A stretch of DNA of 64,000 nucleotides from Oryzomicrobium terrae (GCF_008274805.1 NZ_CP022579.1:3410001-3474000), one strand, 5' to 3'. Counted from the stretch's first letter, positions 53,771 through 63,706 are shown. Translations and numbers: made by a program. The notes: generated by a model from the letters alone, not told the origin.

Positions 53771-53847
53771 TGGCGCGCCCGGCGCGATTCGAACGCACGA
53801 CCCCTGCCTTCGGAGGGCAGTACTCTATCCAGCTGAGCTACGGGCGC
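53771..53847 (-). tRNA. tRNA-Arg (CCG anticodon)
   Basis: A 77-nt cloverleaf. Acceptor stem GCGCCCG/CGGGCGC with discriminator G and encoded CCA; anticodon stem CTGCC/GGCAG around loop CTCCGAA (anticodon CCG, Arg); variable loop GGGTC; T arm GTGCG-TTCGAAT-CGCGC. The 3' half (53771-53815) is the attR copy of the island repeat, so this tRNA is a hybrid of a chromosomal 5' half and an island 3' half. Confidence 0.95.
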
Positions 53848-53976
53848 TTGGGAGAGGCGTGAGAATACCGAATTTCCCTGCCAGTGTCCAAATTTTCCAC
53901 GCAAACCTCGCCAAAACAAGGGGTTCCTGCGGTTATAATCGCCGTTTTTCCCACTGTGCATGTAAAAGGATTCAGC

Positions 53977-54414
53977 ATGGCCGAGCAGAAAGGTTCTTCG
54001 TCCAAGATCATGGTGATCACCCTGGTCGCCGCCGTGGCCCTGATGGCCGTGGTGGTTCCCTTCGCCTACGTCGGCAAGCCCATCGGCAAGGCCGGCAACG
54101 CGGACGACGTGGATTCCCGCATCGCCCCGGTGGCCCAACTGGAACTGGCCAAGGCCGCTCCCGCCGCCACCGGCCCCCGCGACGGCAAGACGATCTTCGA
54201 AACCGTTTGCGCCGCCTGCCACGCCACTGGCGCCGCCGGTGCTCCCAAGGCGGGCGACAAGGCCGCCTGGGCCCCGCGTATCGCCCAGGGCATGCCCGCT
54301 CTGATCAACAGCGTGACCAACGGCAAGAACGCCATGCCGGCCAAGGGCGGCGCCAACCTGTCCGACGATGAAATCAAGTCGGTCGTGAAGTACATCACCG
54401 ACCTGGCCAAGTAA
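53977..54414 (+). CDS. Cytochrome c5-like protein
   Basis: A 145-residue c-type cytochrome. An N-terminal membrane anchor (about 10-32) is followed by one heme site C78-A-A-C81-H82, and the segment near AMPAKGG supplies the axial Met. It resembles cytochrome c5 family proteins that pass electrons to oxidases or other respiratory enzymes. ATG 53977 follows AAAAGGA. A perfect 17-bp inverted repeat terminator follows. Confidence 0.88.
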   Translation: MAEQKGSSSKIMVITLVAAVALMAVVVPFAYVGKPIGKAGNADDVDSRIAPVAQLELAKAAPAATGPRDGKTIFETVCAACHATGAAGAPKAGDKAAWAPRIAQGMPALINSVTNGKNAMPAKGGANLSDDEIKSVVKYITDLAK

Positions 54415-54440
54415 GCGCCCTGCGCTTTACGCGCCGGTTC

Positions 54441-54476
54441 AAGCAAAACGGGATGCCTAGGCATCCCGTTTTGCTT
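54441..54476. terminator. Bidirectional terminator
   Basis: AAGCAAAACGGGATGCC-TA-GGCATCCCGTTTTGCTT: 17-bp perfect arms between the convergent cytochrome and Lys/Ala-rich genes. Confidence 0.85.
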
Positions 54477-54494
54477 GGTGGCACTGCCTGCCGA

Positions 54495-54770
54495 TTACTT
54501 GGCGGCAGGAGCAGCGGCCGGAGCGGGTGCAGCTTCGGTGGCCGGCTTGGCTTCCTTGCCTTCGGCCTTGTGCGCCTTCTTGGCGTGGTGCTTTTCGGCC
54601 TTCTTCTCGGCCTTGGCTTCCATCTTGGTTTCGTCCTTCTTCACTTCCGGCTTGGCCGCTTCGGCCTTGACCGCGGGAGTGGCCGGGGTGGCGGGAGCAG
54701 CGGCCGGAGCCTGGGCGAAAGCAGCGGCGGCGAACAGGGAAGCGACGGTGGCGGCAACGATCTTCAGCAT
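54495..54770 (-). CDS. Small secreted Lys/Ala/Glu-rich protein (copy 1)
   Basis: A 91-residue precursor: a Sec signal peptide (1-19, cleaved near AFA-QAP), then a low-complexity Ala/Pro and Lys/Glu region containing EKHHAKKAHKAEGKEAK. It shares its signal peptide and central block with the gene at 54898-55152, so they are tandem paralogues. Function unknown. Confidence 0.75.
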   Translation of the reverse strand: MLKIVAATVASLFAAAAFAQAPAAAPATPATPAVKAEAAKPEVKKDETKMEAKAEKKAEKHHAKKAHKAEGKEAKPATEAAPAPAAAPAAK

Positions 54771-54828
54771 GATGTTTCTCCTTGGGTGACGGGCGGGCCC
54801 TCTGGGTTAGGGGCAACCGCCGCGTAAT

Positions 54829-54851
54829 CCGGGGAGCGGGACGCTCCCCGG
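54829..54851. terminator. GC-rich hairpin between the paralogues
   Basis: CCGGGGAGCG-GGA-CGCTCCCCGG, a 10-bp stem without a following U tract. Confidence 0.5.
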
Positions 54852-54897
54852 CGGATAGCGATACGGGTGATGGGGCTTGTGTGGGACTCAGGCCGAC

Positions 54898-55152
54898 TTA
54901 TTTCGTGGCGGGAGCAGCGGTTTCACCGGCGGGCTTGGCTTCCTTGCCCTCGGCCTTGTGGGCCTTCTTGGCGTGGTGCTTTTCCACCTTCTTCTCGACC
55001 TTGGGAGCACCTTCTTCCTTCTTCACTTCCGGCTTGGCGGCGGCTTCGGCCTTCACCGGGGCTGCCGGGGTAGCAGGTGCAGCAGCCGGAGCCTGGGCGA
55101 AAGCGGCGGCAGCGAACAGGGAAGCAACGGTAGCGGCAACGATCTTCAGCAT
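54898..55152 (-). CDS. Small secreted Lys/Ala/Glu-rich protein (copy 2)
   Basis: An 84-residue precursor with nearly the same signal peptide as copy 1 and the same KKAHKAEGKEAKPA block, but a slightly different middle (KPEVKKEEGAPKVEKKVEKH). It is a recent tandem duplicate. A role at the periplasm or cell wall is possible; no family function is known. Confidence 0.75.
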   Translation of the reverse strand: MLKIVAATVASLFAAAAFAQAPAAAPATPAAPVKAEAAAKPEVKKEEGAPKVEKKVEKHHAKKAHKAEGKEAKPAGETAAPATK

Positions 55153-55318
55153 GATGAAACTCCTTGAACGGGCACAACGTTAGTAGCGAAAGGCACTGCT
55201 TGAAGTCCGGCCCGGGCGGCGCTTGGTTCACCGCGCCGGGCCTTGAGTGCATTAACGCTGCCGCTGACGAATTCGATGTCAGCAGCCACGTGACAAGGCG
55301 TTTCAACTTGTAATCGGG

Positions 55319-57334
55319 CTAACTGCCGCTCCCCGGGCCCGGGCCGCCACCGGCGAGCATGGCCTTGAGGTTGCCGAAGCGCTTTTTCACTTCCTGCTTT
55401 TCCGGCGGGGCCGATTGCTTGCCGCCGGAGATGCGCAGGTCCTCCTTGCCCATTTCCTCGATGAAGCGGGACGGTTCGCAGGGAATCCACTCCTTGGCCT
55501 GCTTGCGCCGCTCGCAATAGGACAGATGCAGGCTGCGCTGGGCCCGGGTGATGCCCACATACATCAGGCGGCGCTCTTCCTCCAGCTTGTCCGGGGCGGT
55601 GGATTCGCGGTGGGGCAGGATGCCCTCCTCCACCCCGACCAGGAAGACGTGCTTGTACTCCAGCCCTTTCGAGGCGTGCAGGGTGGACAGTTGCACTGCG
55701 TCGATCTCGCCACCGTCGGCATTCTTCTTTTCCAGCATGTTGATCAGGGCGATGGTCTGGGTCAGCTCCACCAGGGTCTTGCCATCCTCGTCGCCCTTCT
55801 TGGTCAGCCAGGCGGCGAATTCCTGGACGTTGGCCCATTTGGATTCGGCCGCGCGGGCCTCTTCATGGTCGAACAGCCAGCGCTCGTAGCCGATGGCGGC
55901 GAGCAGGTCGGCCAGCACCGGCCCGGCCGGTTCCTTCTTGGCGCGCCATTCGAGACGGTTCATGAACTCGCCGAATTCGAGCAGGGGCTCGAGCTGGCGG
56001 GCACCGACGCGTTGGGCGAAGCCTTCCTCGAACAGGGCGGCGAACAGCGAGATGTGCCGCTCGCCGGCGTAGCGCCCGAGCACTTCCAGGGTCGAGGTAC
56101 CGACGCCGCGCTTGGGCGTGGTCACGGCGCGGATGAAGGCCGGGTCGTCGTCGCTGTTGGCCAGCAGGCGCAGGTAGCTGGTGATGTCCTTGATCTCGGC
56201 CTTGTCGAAGAAGGACTGGCCGCCGGAGATCAGGTAGGGGATGCGGGCGTCGCGCAGGTACTGCTCGATAGTGCGGGCCTGGTGGTTGCTGCGATAGAGG
56301 ATGGCGTAGTCGGCGAAGCGGGTGCGGTTCTCGAACTTGTGCGCCTGCAGGCGCATCACCACCGATTCACCCTCGTGCTCGTTGTCCTTGCACACGGTGA
56401 CGGTGATCGGGTCGCCGATGCCCAGGTCGGACCACAGGGTCTTGTCGAACAGCTTCTCGTTATGGGCGATCAGGGTATTGGCGGCCTTGAGGATACGCAC
56501 CGTGGAGCGGTAGTTCTGCTCCAGCTTGATCACCTTCAACTTGGGGAAATCCCGGGGTAGGCCGCGCAGGTTCTCGATGTCGGCACCACGCCAGCCGTAG
56601 ATGGCCTGGTCGTCGTCGCCCACGGCGGTGAACATCGCCCGGGGGCCGGTGAGCAGCTTCAGCAGCCGGTACTGGCAGGCGTTGGTGTCCTGGTACTCGT
56701 CCACCAGCAGGTAGCGCAGCTTGTTCTGCCAGCGCTCGCAGACGTCCGGGTGTTCTTCGAACAAGCGCACCGGCAGGCCGATCAGGTCGTCGAAGTCCAT
56801 GGCCTGGTAGGCCTTCAGGGTCGCTTCGTAATCCCGGTAGACCCGGGCAGCCAGGGCCTCGGTCTCGCCCTGGGCAACGCTGACGGCGGCGTCGGGGCTG
56901 ACCAGGGCGTTCTTCCAACTGGAAATCTGGCTCTGCACCGCCCGCACCACCTTCTTGTCCACCGTCTTGGTCAGCTCGCCAACCAGGCCGAAGCAGTCGG
57001 TGGCATCGAGGATGGAAAACCCCGGCTTGTAGCCAAGCGCCCGGCATTCCTGGCGTAGCAGGCGCATGCCCAGGGAGTGGAAAGTGGAAATGAGCGGCGA
57101 CGGACCGCTGCGGTGGGTGAGCAGGGAGCCCACCCGCTCTTCCATTTCCCGCGCCGCCTTGTTGGTGAAGGTGATGGCGGCGATGGAGGCGGGCGGGAAG
57201 TCGCAGTCCTCGATCAGGTAGGCGATCTTCTGAGTGATCACCCGGGTCTTGCCCGAGCCGGCGCCAGCCAGGACCAGCAGGGGGCCGTCGAGGTAGCGGA
57301 TCGCTTCGCGCTGGGGAGGATTGAGTTCAGCCAT
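55319..57334 (-). CDS. rep: ATP-dependent helicase Rep
   Basis: A 671-residue SF1A helicase: Q-motif LNPPQREAIRYLDG at the N terminus, Walker A AGAGSGKTRVIT (about 25), Walker B VDEYQDTN, and the late motif STLHASKGLEYKHVFLVG. Length and absence of nuclease or extra domains fit Rep, which clears the replication fork. ATG 57334 gives MAELNPPQ; no Shine-Dalgarno is visible because a GC-rich hairpin sits 11 bases upstream. Confidence 0.9.
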   Translation of the reverse strand: MAELNPPQREAIRYLDGPLLVLAGAGSGKTRVITQKIAYLIEDCDFPPASIAAITFTNKAAREMEERVGSLLTHRSGPSPLISTFHSLGMRLLRQECRALGYKPGFSILDATDCFGLVGELTKTVDKKVVRAVQSQISSWKNALVSPDAAVSVAQGETEALAARVYRDYEATLKAYQAMDFDDLIGLPVRLFEEHPDVCERWQNKLRYLLVDEYQDTNACQYRLLKLLTGPRAMFTAVGDDDQAIYGWRGADIENLRGLPRDFPKLKVIKLEQNYRSTVRILKAANTLIAHNEKLFDKTLWSDLGIGDPITVTVCKDNEHEGESVVMRLQAHKFENRTRFADYAILYRSNHQARTIEQYLRDARIPYLISGGQSFFDKAEIKDITSYLRLLANSDDDPAFIRAVTTPKRGVGTSTLEVLGRYAGERHISLFAALFEEGFAQRVGARQLEPLLEFGEFMNRLEWRAKKEPAGPVLADLLAAIGYERWLFDHEEARAAESKWANVQEFAAWLTKKGDEDGKTLVELTQTIALINMLEKKNADGGEIDAVQLSTLHASKGLEYKHVFLVGVEEGILPHRESTAPDKLEEERRLMYVGITRAQRSLHLSYCERRKQAKEWIPCEPSRFIEEMGKEDLRISGGKQSAPPEKQEVKKRFGNLKAMLAGGGPGPGSGS

Positions 57335-57345
57335 GACAAAACAGC

Positions 57346-57368
57346 GCGCCCCGCGATGAGCGGGGCGC
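57346..57368 (-). promoter_or_regulatory. Hairpin in the rep leader
   Basis: GCGCCCCGC (57346-57354) and GCGGGGCGC (57360-57368) form a 9-bp stem followed on the minus strand by CTGTTTTGTC and the rep ATG. It could attenuate transcription or limit ribosome access. Confidence 0.45.
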
Positions 57369-57488
57369 CGAAAAAGCAAAGCGCCATTTTAGCCCAGCCC
57401 CCGCGCCATGCTGCGGCAATGGGCGGGGCCCGAGAGGGATCGGCCGGTTTGTGCAATAATCGGGCCATTCTTGCAAAGGACTTGCGAC

Positions 57489-58514
<1,026 letters not shown>

Positions 58515-58532
58515 GGCGGGTTGCGGGGGAGA

Positions 58533-58982
58533 ATGCGCGCGCCGGTGGAACGCACCCTGCGGGAACGGGCGCTCTCCCTGCTCACCCGGCGCGAGCATGC
58601 CCGGGCCGAACTGGCGCGCAAGCTGGCGCCCCACGCCGAAAGTAGCGAGGAGCTGGAGCGGCTGCTCGACGAGTTAGCCGCCCGCAAACTGCTGTCCGAC
58701 AGCCGTTACGCCGAAATGCGCGTCACCGTACGGGCCGGTCGCTACGGCGATCAGCGTCTCCGCCAGGAACTGGCGGCGGTCGGCGTCGATGAAGACACCA
58801 TCGCCACCGCCCTGGAAAGTACCGACGACGAGCTGTCCCGGGCCCGCTCGGTCTGGCTGAAGAAATTCGGCACCCCTGCCGCGGACGCGGCGGCACGGGC
58901 CAAACAAATGCGTTTCCTCGCCCAGCGGGGTTTTTCCATGGAGATCATCCGCCGCGTACTACGTGGCCTCGATGATGAATAA
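58533..58982 (+). CDS. recX: RecX, RecA regulatory protein
   Basis: A 149-residue three-helix-bundle-repeat protein with RecX patterns: ALSLLTRREHARAELARKL, then LDELAARKLLSDSRYAE and FLAQRGFSMEIIRRVL. RecX caps RecA filaments. The ATG at 58533 is preceded by GGGGGA. It lies 18 bases after recA and 6 bases before lptB, in one operon-like run. Confidence 0.88.
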   Translation: MRAPVERTLRERALSLLTRREHARAELARKLAPHAESSEELERLLDELAARKLLSDSRYAEMRVTVRAGRYGDQRLRQELAAVGVDEDTIATALESTDDELSRARSVWLKKFGTPAADAAARAKQMRFLAQRGFSMEIIRRVLRGLDDE

Positions 58983-58988
58983 AACCGC

Positions 58989-59765
58989 ATGAAAGCTGCC
59001 ACCCTGTCCCCTGCCGAGACGGCCTCGCCGGTGCCGCCCAGCCACAGCCGCCTGTCCGCCCACAACCTGAAGAAGCGCTACAAGAAGCGCACTGTGGTTC
59101 ATGACGTCTCCTTCGACGTGGCCAGTGGCGAGGTAGTGGGTCTGCTCGGCCCTAACGGCGCAGGCAAGACCACCTGTTTCTACATGGTGGTGGGCCTGGT
59201 GGCCGCCGACGGCGGCGAGGTTTACCTGGACGAGGCCCGCCTAACCCACCAGCCGATCCACCAGCGCGCCCACCAGGGGCTCTCCTACCTGCCCCAGGAA
59301 GCCTCGGTATTCCGCAAGCTGAACGTGGCCGAGAATATTCAGGCGGTGCTGGAACTGCAGAACCTGCCGGAAGACGAGGTGAAGAACCGCCTCGAATCCC
59401 TGCTCGACGAACTGCACATCGGCCACTTGCGCGGCACCCTGGCGGTGGCCCTGTCCGGCGGCGAGCGGCGCCGCGTCGAGATCGCCCGGGCCCTGGCCAC
59501 CAACCCGCGCTTCGTGCTGCTCGACGAGCCCTTCGCCGGGGTGGACCCGATCGCCGTGCTTGAAATCCAGAAGATCATCCGCTTCCTCAAGGCCCGCGGC
59601 ATCGGCGTGCTGATCACCGACCACAACGTGCGCGAGACCCTGGGCATTTGCGACCGGGCCTATATCATCAACGAAGGACGGGTACTGGCAGCCGGCCGCC
59701 CCGACGAGATCGTGCACAACGAAGAAGTGCGCAAGGTCTACTTGGGCGAGCACTTCCGCCTGTAA
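58989..59765 (+). CDS. lptB: LptB, LPS-export ATPase
   Basis: A 258-residue ABC ATPase. Walker [10 protein letters not shown], signature [10 protein letters not shown], Walker [14 protein letters not shown] and the LptB-type [14 protein letters not shown] are present. A 20-residue N-terminal extension precedes the normal start region. It powers LPS transport through the Lpt bridge. lptA and lptC, usually just upstream, are absent; recA-recX take that place. Confidence 0.93.
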   Translation: MKAATLSPAETASPVPPSHSRLSAHNLKKRYKKRTVVHDVSFDVASGEVVGLLGPNGAGKTTCFYMVVGLVAADGGEVYLDEARLTHQPIHQRAHQGLSYLPQEASVFRKLNVAENIQAVLELQNLPEDEVKNRLESLLDELHIGHLRGTLAVALSGGERRRVEIARALATNPRFVLLDEPFAGVDPIAVLEIQKIIRFLKARGIGVLITDHNVRETLGICDRAYIINEGRVLAAGRPDEIVHNEEVRKVYLGEHFRL

Positions 59766-59844
59766 CGGTCCGCGCCATGCTCCTGTTTCACCTCCCCCGC
59801 CGCATCGCTGCGCCGCCCCGCCGGGCGGCCTGCTGCCGTAGCCG

Positions 59845-61341
59845 ATGAAACCCAGCCTCCAGCTCAAGCTCTCGCAACACCTGGCGCTCACGCCCCAGTT
59901 GCAGCAGTCGATCAAGCTGCTGCAACTGTCGACCCTCGAGCTGAACCAGGAGATCGAGCATTACCTGCTGGAAAATCCGCTACTGGAACGGGAGGACGAT
60001 TACGAGCCCAGCCCCCCCCCGACCGATGCCGGCTTCGCCGACGCCCCGGGTGGCGCCCTGCCGAACGACCGGGACGAAGCGGACGCCCGTGGCGAGCGTG
60101 AGGAGGCGGCGGACCCTGGCGATAGCAACGAATTCAGCGCCGAGAACAACGCCGAAGGTAGCCTCGACGACGGCTGGTTCGCCGAAGGCAGCTACCCGAG
60201 CGGCAGTCGCGACAACGATGGCGACGACGAGGGAGATGGCCAGGACATCCAGGCCGCCACTACCAGTCTGAAGGAACACCTGACCTGGCAGTTGGGGCTG
60301 ATCCCCCTGTCCGACCGGGACCGCAGCCTGGCCTGTTTCCTGGTCGAGGCCCTCGACGACGACGGCTACCTCGACCAGTCCCTGGAAGAACTGGGGGAAG
60401 CACTGCCCGCCGAACTGGAGGTCGAGCCGGAAGAGCTGGAGATCGCCCTCAAGCACATCCACAACCTGGAGCCGACCGGGGTGGGGGCCCGCAGCCCTCA
60501 GGAATGCCTGGCATTGCAACTCAAGGCGCGTCCCGCCGAACCGCTGCGCAACCTGGCCCTGACCCTGGTGGAAAAATACTTGGACCTGCTGGCCAGCCGC
60601 GACTTCACCCGGCTGAAGCGCCAACTGGGCTGCGACGACGATACCCTGAAGGCGGTGCAAACCCTGATCATGGGCCTCAACCCCCGCCCCGGGGCCCAGT
60701 ACGCGCCCCTGGAAACCCGCTACATCGTGCCCGATGTCATCGTGCGCAAGGTGCGCAACCAGTGGGTGGCGAGCATCAACCCGGACGCCTTCCCGCGCCT
60801 GCGGGTCAACCGCCTCTACGCCGACCTGCTGCAGAAGCACCGCACCCGCGGCGACGGTGGCGGCATGTCCGGCCAGTTGCAGGAAGCGCGCTGGCTGATC
60901 AAAAACGTGCAGCAGCGCTTCGACACCATCCTGCGCGTCTCCCAGGCCATCGTGGACCGGCAGCGCGCCTTCTTCGACCACGGCGAGGTGGCGATGCGCC
61001 CCCTGGTGCTGCGCGAGATCGCCGAGATCCTCGATCTGCACGAATCCACCGTCTCCCGGGTGACCACCCAGAAGTACATGGCCTCGCCCCGGGGCATCTT
61101 CGAACTGAAATATTTTTTCGGTAGCCACGTGGCCACCGATACCGGTGGCGCTTGCTCGGCCACCGCCATCCGCGCCCTCATCAAGCAATTGGTGGGGTCG
61201 GAAAACGCCAAGAAACCCCTCTCGGATAATCAAATTGCCGATATTCTCGGACAGCAGGGCATTGTCGTAGCCCGCCGGACGATAGCAAAATACAGAGAGG
61301 GGATGGGCATTCCAGCGGCCAATCTCCGTAAGTCCCTCTAA
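59845..61341 (+). CDS. rpoN: RNA polymerase sigma-54 factor
   Basis: 498 residues: Gln/Leu-rich region I (LKLSQHLALTPQLQQSIKLL), an acidic linker (about 50-130), the core-binding domain and the C-terminal DNA-binding domain with the RpoN box ARRTIAKYREGM. It drives enhancer-dependent promoters. It follows lptB and precedes hpf as in other proteobacteria. Confidence 0.96.
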   Translation: MKPSLQLKLSQHLALTPQLQQSIKLLQLSTLELNQEIEHYLLENPLLEREDDYEPSPPPTDAGFADAPGGALPNDRDEADARGEREEAADPGDSNEFSAENNAEGSLDDGWFAEGSYPSGSRDNDGDDEGDGQDIQAATTSLKEHLTWQLGLIPLSDRDRSLACFLVEALDDDGYLDQSLEELGEALPAELEVEPEELEIALKHIHNLEPTGVGARSPQECLALQLKARPAEPLRNLALTLVEKYLDLLASRDFTRLKRQLGCDDDTLKAVQTLIMGLNPRPGAQYAPLETRYIVPDVIVRKVRNQWVASINPDAFPRLRVNRLYADLLQKHRTRGDGGGMSGQLQEARWLIKNVQQRFDTILRVSQAIVDRQRAFFDHGEVAMRPLVLREIAEILDLHESTVSRVTTQKYMASPRGIFELKYFFGSHVATDTGGACSATAIRALIKQLVGSENAKKPLSDNQIADILGQQGIVVARRTIAKYREGMGIPAANLRKSL

Positions 61342-61353
61342 AGGAGTAGAACC

Positions 61354-61674
61354 ATGAATCTGCAGATCAGTGGGCATCACCTGGAAGTCACCCCGGCGAT
61401 CCGTGAATATGTGACCGGCAAACTGGACCGCGTCATCCGTCACTTCGACAACGTGATCGACGTGAGCGTGATCCTGTCGGTCGAGAAGCTGAAGCAAAAG
61501 GCCGAAGTGACCGTCCACGTACGCGGCAAGGACATCTTCGTCGAAAGCGAAGATACCGATCTGTATGCCGCAGTCGACAGCCTGATCGACAAGCTGGACC
61601 GCCAGATCATCAAGCACAAGCAGAAAATCCAGGATCATCACCGCGACGAGAAGAACATCCCCGTCGCCGAGTGA
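61354..61674 (+). CDS. hpf: Ribosome hibernation promoting factor
   Basis: A 106-residue short-form HPF/RaiA-fold protein: MNLQISGHHLEVTPAIREYV, then VTVHVRGKDIFVESEDTDLYAAVD. It dimerises or silences ribosomes in stationary phase. ATG 61354 follows AAAGGAG and lies 12 bases after rpoN. Confidence 0.93.
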   Translation: MNLQISGHHLEVTPAIREYVTGKLDRVIRHFDNVIDVSVILSVEKLKQKAEVTVHVRGKDIFVESEDTDLYAAVDSLIDKLDRQIIKHKQKIQDHHRDEKNIPVAE

Positions 61675-61690
61675 TCTAATCTTGCGGATC

Positions 61691-61716
61691 GGCCAGGCCC
61701 CGACGGGGCCGGCCGT
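61691..61716 (+). terminator. GC-rich hairpin after hpf
   Basis: GGCCaGGCCCC-GAC-GGGGCC-GGCC, a strong stem about 15 bases after the hpf stop; the nearest T run is about 20 bases further, so it may attenuate rather than fully stop transcription into ptsN. Confidence 0.45.
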
Positions 61717-61929
61717 CTGTTCCCTCACGGGCCTTTTTCACGCTTCCGGCAAGCTTTTCGCCCCCGTCAGCGCAACCTTCCGGAAATCCTGTATCCTCCC
61801 GGCCACATTGCGTGGTTGGTGCCCAAACGCCCCGGCCCGCTTTCCTTTCCCGGCCCGCCCCGTATTCACAGCCACCGTACTATCCCGTGTGCTCGGGCAG
61901 GCTCATTCAACGTCTCCGTGGATCATCCT

Positions 61930-62415
61930 ATGGAGCTCATCGCTAAACTTCTCCCTCCTGAAAACGTCGTCCTGGACCTGGAAGCCACCAGCAAGAAACG
62001 GGTCTTTGAACAGGCGGGCATTCTTTTCGAAAACCAGCACGGGGTTGCCCGCGCCACGGTGTTCGACAGCCTGTTCGCCCGGGAAAAGCTCGGTTCGACC
62101 GGCCTCGGCCAGGGTGTCGCCATTCCCCACGGCCGCATCAAGGGCCTCAAGGAAGCCGTTGGTGCCTTCCTGCGCCTGACGGCGCCGGTGCCCTTCGATG
62201 CGCCCGACGGCAAACCGGTGAACCTGGTGTTCGTGCTCCTGGTGCCGGAACAGGCCACCGAGCAGCACCTGCAGATCCTCTCCGAACTGGCCCAGCGCTT
62301 CTCCGACCGGGGCTTCCGCGAGCAGCTGGCGAGCGGCAGCGATCCGGCCGCCCTGCGCGACCTGTTCATCCACGGGGCCTCCCATGCGCCAGATCAGCAT
62401 CGCGCAGCTGTTTGA
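61930..62415 (+). CDS. ptsN: PTS IIA-Ntr component
   Basis: A 161-residue IIA-Ntr protein. The phospho-accepting His lies in GVAIPHGRIKG (about residue 67). It belongs to the regulatory nitrogen PTS, linked to rpoN and to potassium and carbon control. ATG 61930 starts MELIAKLLPPENVV. Its last 32 bases overlap hprK in another frame. Confidence 0.93.
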   Translation: MELIAKLLPPENVVLDLEATSKKRVFEQAGILFENQHGVARATVFDSLFAREKLGSTGLGQGVAIPHGRIKGLKEAVGAFLRLTAPVPFDAPDGKPVNLVFVLLVPEQATEQHLQILSELAQRFSDRGFREQLASGSDPAALRDLFIHGASHAPDQHRAAV

Positions 62416-63319
62416 GGATCACCGCGACAAGCTCGACCTGACCTGGGTTGCCGCCAGCGGCGCCAAGCGCCATCTCGAACTCAAGGAACGGGGCAACTAC
62501 GGGGCCGACGTGGTCGGCCACCTCAACCTGATCCACCCGGAGCGCCTGCAGGTGTTCGGCCTGGCCGAGCGGGAATGGTCGCTGCGGGTCGCCCCCCAGC
62601 GCCTCAAACAGCAGGTGGACGACCTGATCGCCGCTCACCCCCCCGCCATCATCATTGCCGACGGACTGGAAGTCCTGCCCACCATCCAGGAGGCCTGCGA
62701 GGCCACCGGCACGCCCCTGTTCGCCACGCCCAAGCCATGCTCGGCAGTGATCGACCTGCTGCGCATCTACCTGTCGCGCCGCCTGGCCGACACGGTGGCG
62801 GTGCATGGCGTGTTCATGGACGTGCTCGGCATGGGCGTGCTGATCACCGGCGACTCCGGCGCTGGCAAGAGCGAACTGGCCCTGGAGCTGATCTCCCGTG
62901 GCCATGGCCTGGTGGCCGACGACGTGGTGGAGCTGGCACGTATCGCCCCCACCACCATCGAGGGTCGCTGCCCGGGGATGCTCAAGGACTACCTGGAAGT
63001 GCGCGGCCTCGGGCTGCTCAACATCCGCACCATCTTCGGCGAGACCGCCTCGCGGCGGAAGATGAAGCTGAAGCTGATCGTGCACCTGCAAAAACCGGTG
63101 GCCGGGGTGGAAAGCCCGCGCCTGCCGCTGGACGCCCAGACCCAGGACATCCTGGGGGTACCGGTGCGCAAGGTGATCATTCCCGTGGCCGCCGGGCGCA
63201 ACCTGGCGGTGCTGCTGGAAGCGGCGGTGCGCAACACCATCCTGCAGCTGCGCGGCATCGACAGCATGGAAGAATTCATTCAGCGCCAACAGCGTGAATT
63301 GTTGGACGAAGACCTGTAA
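62384..63319 (+). CDS. hprK: HPr kinase/phosphorylase
   Basis: 311 residues. The N-terminal domain is followed by a kinase domain with Walker A GDSGAGKSEL (about 156-165) and the HprK signature LEVRGLGLLNIRTIFGE. It phosphorylates HPr/NPr on Ser in response to metabolites. The start inside ptsN suggests translational coupling. Confidence 0.94.
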   Translation: MRQISIAQLFEDHRDKLDLTWVAASGAKRHLELKERGNYGADVVGHLNLIHPERLQVFGLAEREWSLRVAPQRLKQQVDDLIAAHPPAIIIADGLEVLPTIQEACEATGTPLFATPKPCSAVIDLLRIYLSRRLADTVAVHGVFMDVLGMGVLITGDSGAGKSELALELISRGHGLVADDVVELARIAPTTIEGRCPGMLKDYLEVRGLGLLNIRTIFGETASRRKMKLKLIVHLQKPVAGVESPRLPLDAQTQDILGVPVRKVIIPVAAGRNLAVLLEAAVRNTILQLRGIDSMEEFIQRQQRELLDEDL

Positions 63320-63357
63320 GCTAGGCTGACGTCATTACCCCACCAGGAGGAAGTGCC

Positions 63358-63675
63358 ATGAAGTCGATTGCTGCCGCTGTTGCCCTGACCTTCGCCACCC
63401 TCGCCGCCGGCTCCGCTCTGGCGGCCGAGGAAAAGAAACCCACCCCACAGCAGGAACGCATGAAGTCCTGTAACAAGGATGCCGGCGAACAGGCGCTCAA
63501 GGGGGATGCACGCAAGAAATTCATGAGTTCCTGCCTCAAGGGCGAAACCGCCGCGGCCGACACCAAGGCCACCCCCCAGCAGGAAAAGATGAAGGCCTGC
63601 AACAAGGAAGCCGGCGACAAGGCGCTCAAGGGCGACGAGCGCAAGAAATTCATGAGCGGTTGCCTGAAGGGCTGA
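63358..63675 (+). CDS. PsiF-repeat periplasmic protein
   Basis: A 105-residue precursor with a signal peptide (1-22, SALAAEE). Two PsiF repeats (QQERMKSCNKDAGEQALKGD and QQEKMKACNKEAGDKALKGD) each have a Cys pair. PsiF in E. coli is phosphate-starvation inducible; function unknown. ATG 63358 follows AGGAGG. Confidence 0.88.
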   Translation: MKSIAAAVALTFATLAAGSALAAEEKKPTPQQERMKSCNKDAGEQALKGDARKKFMSSCLKGETAAADTKATPQQEKMKACNKEAGDKALKGDERKKFMSGCLKG

Positions 63676-63706
63676 TCCCGCCTTTCGCATCCCTGCCGCA
63701 TCATGC

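Larger units (their letters stand above)
29881..53815. mobile_element. Genomic island integrated in tRNA-Arg(CCG)
   Basis: About 23.9 kb bounded by a direct repeat of the tRNA 3' half (attL 29881-29924, attR 53771-53815). A tyrosine integrase, excisionase-like gene and Cro-like regulator lie at the right end, next to the intact tRNA. G+C is visibly lower than in the flanks, especially from about 42.4 to 51.2 kb. Cargo is defence-like and recombinase genes; no conjugation or phage structural genes are present, so it would need external help to transfer. Confidence 0.9.

Noticed and set aside
57410-57488. LexA box for recA
   Set aside because: No CTG-N10-CAG-type palindrome is recognisable in the short upstream region.
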